The position numbers were made by a program, and so were the translations under genes. The notes beneath the pieces were generated by a model. It saw only the letters and a list, made by a program, of their open reading frames with translations, was not told where the DNA came from and did not search any database. Source: Micromonospora sp. WMMD812 (GTDB taxonomy: Bacteria; Actinomycetota; Actinomycetes; Mycobacteriales; Micromonosporaceae). From it: a DNA stretch of 64,000 nt. The stretch is from contig NZ_CP114904.1 of the NCBI RefSeq assembly GCF_027497215.1, positions 4,176,001 to 4,240,000 on the forward strand. The letters run 5' to 3'. Below, piece by piece: positions 61,621 to 64,000 of this stretch (positions are counted from its first letter, which is position 1; the number at the start of each line of letters is the position of its first letter).

Positions 61621-62121
61621 ATGCAATCCGCAGGCCAACGCGACGAGGAAGCGGTACGACGCTTCATCGAGCACTTCGCTCTCACCTTCAGCGACATGGG
61701 GGTGCCCCGCATGCCGTCGCGCGTGCTCGCGGCGTTGATGGTCGCCGAGGAGCCCGGGCTGACCGCGGCGCAGATCAGCGATCGGCTCGGGGTCAGCCCA
61801 GCCGCCGTCTCCGGGGCGGTGCGCTACCTGATCCACGTCGGCATGGCCGTACGCGAGCCGGCCCCCGGATCCCGCCGGGACCTCTACAAGGCCGCCCGGT
61901 CCAGCACGTACACCTCGATGATCCGGAGCGGGATCTACACGAGGTTCGCCGACGTGGTGCACGAGGGCGTGGTGGCGGTCGGCGACGAGACCTCGTCGGC
62001 CGGCGCGCGACTCGCCGAGTTGCGGGACTTCTTCCTCTTCGTCCAGGACGAGATGAGCGCCGCCGCGGAGCGTTGGGAGAAGGGCCGCGAGGAGCGGCAG
62101 AAGGCGCAGCCGGGCGACTGA
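61621..62121 (+). CDS. MarR/GbsR-like transcriptional regulator
   Basis: The 166-aa protein has a winged helix (about residues 30-90): MPSRVLAALMVAEEPGLTAA, QISDRLGVSPAAVSGAVRYL, VREPAPGSRRDLYKA. A C-terminal helix with many charged residues may dimerise. It ends the exporter operon and probably acts on the palindrome at 58964. ATG 61621 is preferred; GTG 61606 would add five residues; neither has a strong ribosome site. Confidence 0.87.
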   Translation: MQSAGQRDEEAVRRFIEHFALTFSDMGVPRMPSRVLAALMVAEEPGLTAAQISDRLGVSPAAVSGAVRYLIHVGMAVREPAPGSRRDLYKAARSSTYTSMIRSGIYTRFADVVHEGVVAVGDETSSAGARLAELRDFFLFVQDEMSAAAERWEKGREERQKAQPGD

Positions 62122-62177
62122 CCGCCGGGCGGAGCGCCAGCCGGGTGACACCGGCCGTGCGCCCCGCCCCGACAGGG

Positions 62178-64000
62178 TTACTCCGCGGCCGCCTTGCGGG
62201 GGGCGGCCTTCTTCGCCGGGGTGGCCTTGGCGGTGGTGGTCTTCTTGGCCGCGGTGGACTTCGTCGCCGCCGCGGTCTTCTTGGTCGCCGTCGCCTTCTT
62301 CGTCGCCGTGGCCTTCTTGGCCGGGGCCTTCTTCGCCGCCGCCTTCTTGCGCGGTGCCGGGCCCTTCGCCCGCTTCTCGGCGAGCATCTCGGACGCCTCT
62401 TCGATGGTCAGCGCCTCGGGAGTCTGCGCCCGCCGCAGCGACGCGTTCGTCTCGCCGTCGGTCACGTACGGGCCGAACCGGCCGTCCTTGATCACCAGGG
62501 GCTTCTCGGTCAGCGGGTCGACGCCCATCTCCCGCAGCGGCGGCGCGGCGGCCCGCCGCTGGCGCGTCTTCGGTGCGGCCAGCAGGGCCAGCGCCTCGTC
62601 CAGCGTGACGGTGAACATCTTGTCCTCGGAGTCCAGCGACCGGAACTCCTCGCCCCGCTTGACGTACGGGCCGTAGCGGCCGTTGTTGGCGAAGACCTCG
62701 ACGCCGTCGGGGGCGACGCCGACCAGCCGGGGCAGGCTGAGCAGCTTCAACGCCTCGTCGAACGTGAGCGAGTCGGGCGACTGCGAGCGCAGCAGCGACG
62801 ACTTGCGCTCGCCGCTGGCCACGTACGGACCGAACCGGCCGGACTTCAGCAGGATCGGCTCGCCGGTGGCCGGGTCGTCGCCGAGCTTGCGCTCGCCCCC
62901 ACCGCCGAGGAACAGCTCGTGGACCTTCTCCGGGGTCAGCTCGTCCGGAGCCAGGCCCTCCGGGATCGGCGCCCGGTCGCCCTGGGTGCCGCCCTCCTCG
63001 CCCTCGGCCGGGGGCGCGGGCTGCTCGCCGGGCACCGCCCGCTGGAGGTACGGGCCGTAGCGGCCGACCCGGACCACCACCTCGCGGCCCTCGTCGTCGG
63101 TGAAGAGCGGGATGGAGTTGACGCTGCGCGCGTCGATCTCGCTGAGGTTCTCGGTGACCAGCTTCTTCAGCCCGCCCGCGTGCGCGATGGTCTGGTCGCC
63201 GGTGCCGTTGGTGCTGCCGAAGTAGAAGGAGGTGAGGAAGTCGACGGCGGCGTGGTCACCGCCGGCGATCTCGTCCAGCTCGTTCTCCATGCTGGCGGTG
63301 AAGTCGTAGTCGATCAGGCGCGGGTAGTGCCGCTCCATCAGCCCGATCACCGCGAACGCCAGGAACGTCGGGATCATCGCCTGGCCGCGCTTGTTCACGT
63401 ATCCGCGGTCCTGGATGGTCTGCATGATCGAGGCGTACGTGGAGGGGCGGCCGATGCCCAGCTCCTCCAGCGCCTTGACCAGCGACGCCTCGGTGTAGCG
63501 GGACGGCGGCTGGGTGTGGTGCCCCTGCGCGGCCAGCTCCTCGGCGGTCAGCGGCTGGTCCTTGACCAGGGTCGGCAGGCGCCGCTCGGCGTCCTCGGCC
63601 TCGGCGTTCTCGTCGTCGCTCGACTCGACGTACGCCCGCAGGAAGCCCGGATCGGTGATGGTCTTGCCGGTGGCGCCGAAGTCGACCTCCTCGCTCGTCG
63701 AGGAGATCGCCCGGATGCGGACCGAGACGCTGGACCCGACGGCGTCGGTCATCTGCGAGGCGATGGTGCGCCGCCAGATCAGCTCGTAGAGCTTGAACTC
63801 CTCGGCGGACAACTCCTTGGCCACCTCGCCCGGGGTGCGGAAGTTGTCCCCCGCCGGGCGGATCGCCTCGTGCGCCTCCTGCGCGTTCTTCACCTTGCCG
63901 GTGTAGCGGCGCGGCTCCGGCGGCACGCTGCGCTCGCCGTAGAGCTCGATAATCTGCCGGCGGGCCGCCGCGATGGCGGTCTCCGACAGGTTCACCGAGT
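62178..64000 (-). CDS. topA: DNA topoisomerase I (C-terminal part; start outside window)
   Basis: About 607 residues are visible and the frame stays open to the window edge. Seen: VKNAQEAHEAIRPAG, LGIGRPSTYASIMQTIQDRG and RGQAMIPTFLAFAVIGLMER from the type IA core, then topoisomerase C-terminal repeats of RYGPYV / RFGPYV type (at least four). The final roughly 65 residues are a lysine/alanine tail of KKATATKK-type. The active-site Tyr region lies beyond the edge. It relaxes negative supercoils; the lysine tail is known in actinobacterial TopA to aid processivity. Confidence 0.96.
   Translation of the reverse strand, partial: SVNLSETAIAAARRQIIELYGERSVPPEPRRYTGKVKNAQEAHEAIRPAGDNFRTPGEVAKELSAEEFKLYELIWRRTIASQMTDAVGSSVSVRIRAISSTSEEVDFGATGKTITDPGFLRAYVESSDDENAEAEDAERRLPTLVKDQPLTAEELAAQGHHTQPPSRYTEASLVKALEELGIGRPSTYASIMQTIQDRGYVNKRGQAMIPTFLAFAVIGLMERHYPRLIDYDFTASMENELDEIAGGDHAAVDFLTSFYFGSTNGTGDQTIAHAGGLKKLVTENLSEIDARSVNSIPLFTDDEGREVVVRVGRYGPYLQRAVPGEQPAPPAEGEEGGTQGDRAPIPEGLAPDELTPEKVHELFLGGGGERKLGDDPATGEPILLKSGRFGPYVASGERKSSLLRSQSPDSLTFDEALKLLSLPRLVGVAPDGVEVFANNGRYGPYVKRGEEFRSLDSEDKMFTVTLDEALALLAAPKTRQRRAAAPPLREMGVDPLTEKPLVIKDGRFGPYVTDGETNASLRRAQTPEALTIEEASEMLAEKRAKGPAPRKKAAAKKAPAKKATATKKATATKKTAAATKSTAAKKTTTAKATPAKKAAPRKAAAE

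Overview
The window is high-GC actinobacterial chromosome (roughly 73-75 % G+C by eye, third positions almost all G or C, frequent GTG starts), most likely from Micromonospora or a close relative in the Micromonosporaceae. This is inferred from the gene families (split LigD/Ku, RicT next to holB and a fused MFS-thymidylate kinase, TIGR03089, SCO6745-type and EXLDI proteins, a lysine-rich topA tail) and from the compositional style. No species call can be made without a database search. About 66 protein-coding genes or gene fragments and one tRNA gene can be supported. There is no rRNA and no CRISPR.

Layout. 0-9 kb: the end of a CPA1 antiporter, an ABC exporter with a PucR regulator, a TIGR03089 protein, a membrane protein, a secreted phytase-esterase-like protein and a double GNAT. 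9.8-12.7 kb: the NHEJ module, ligD polymerase and ligase genes divergent from ku. 12.8-20.5 kb: MerR-thioredoxin, FKBP, HAD, quinone oxidoreductase, acyl-CoA ligase and Nudix genes. 20.6-23 kb: a 14-TM drug exporter and a PfpI-like protein. 23.1-27.1 kb: a heptose/glycan group (HldE-like fusion, GT2 and GT9). 27-38.5 kb: mixed small enzymes, an ArsR-MFS pair, DUF4240, SUFU, a methyltransferase, a broken gene, and a SigE-type sigma factor with its probable anti-sigma factor. 38.5-41.8 kb: a PadR-DUF1048-DUF1048-EXLDI-DrrAB operon.

41.8-45.6 kb is a lower-GC accessory strip ending at tRNA-Thr(CGT). It holds a partial tRNA copy, two decayed copies of one integrase and two copies of a hairpin with a near-identical loop. 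45.8-55 kb returns to core genes (metallophosphoesterase, ricT, a YbaB/WXG-like operon, holB, MFS-tmk). A low-GC P-loop kinase sits between ricT and a duplicated ricT tail. 55-64 kb: a PLP enzyme, a TetR/sugar-lactone oxidase pair, an ABC exporter with a terminal MarR-like regulator, and the 3' two-thirds of topA.

Recurring themes: (1) long perfect intergenic palindromes at gene 3' ends, several with GATC near the arm ends, probably bidirectional terminators belonging to a repeated family; (2) many starts with a TANNNT hexamer 6-7 nt upstream and no Shine-Dalgarno, as expected of leaderless transcripts; (3) short tandem repeats in several intergenic gaps. The most unusual items are the covarying hairpin pair at 43.8 and 44.8 kb, the ricT tail duplication around the kinase gene, and the layered integration scar at tRNA-Thr.
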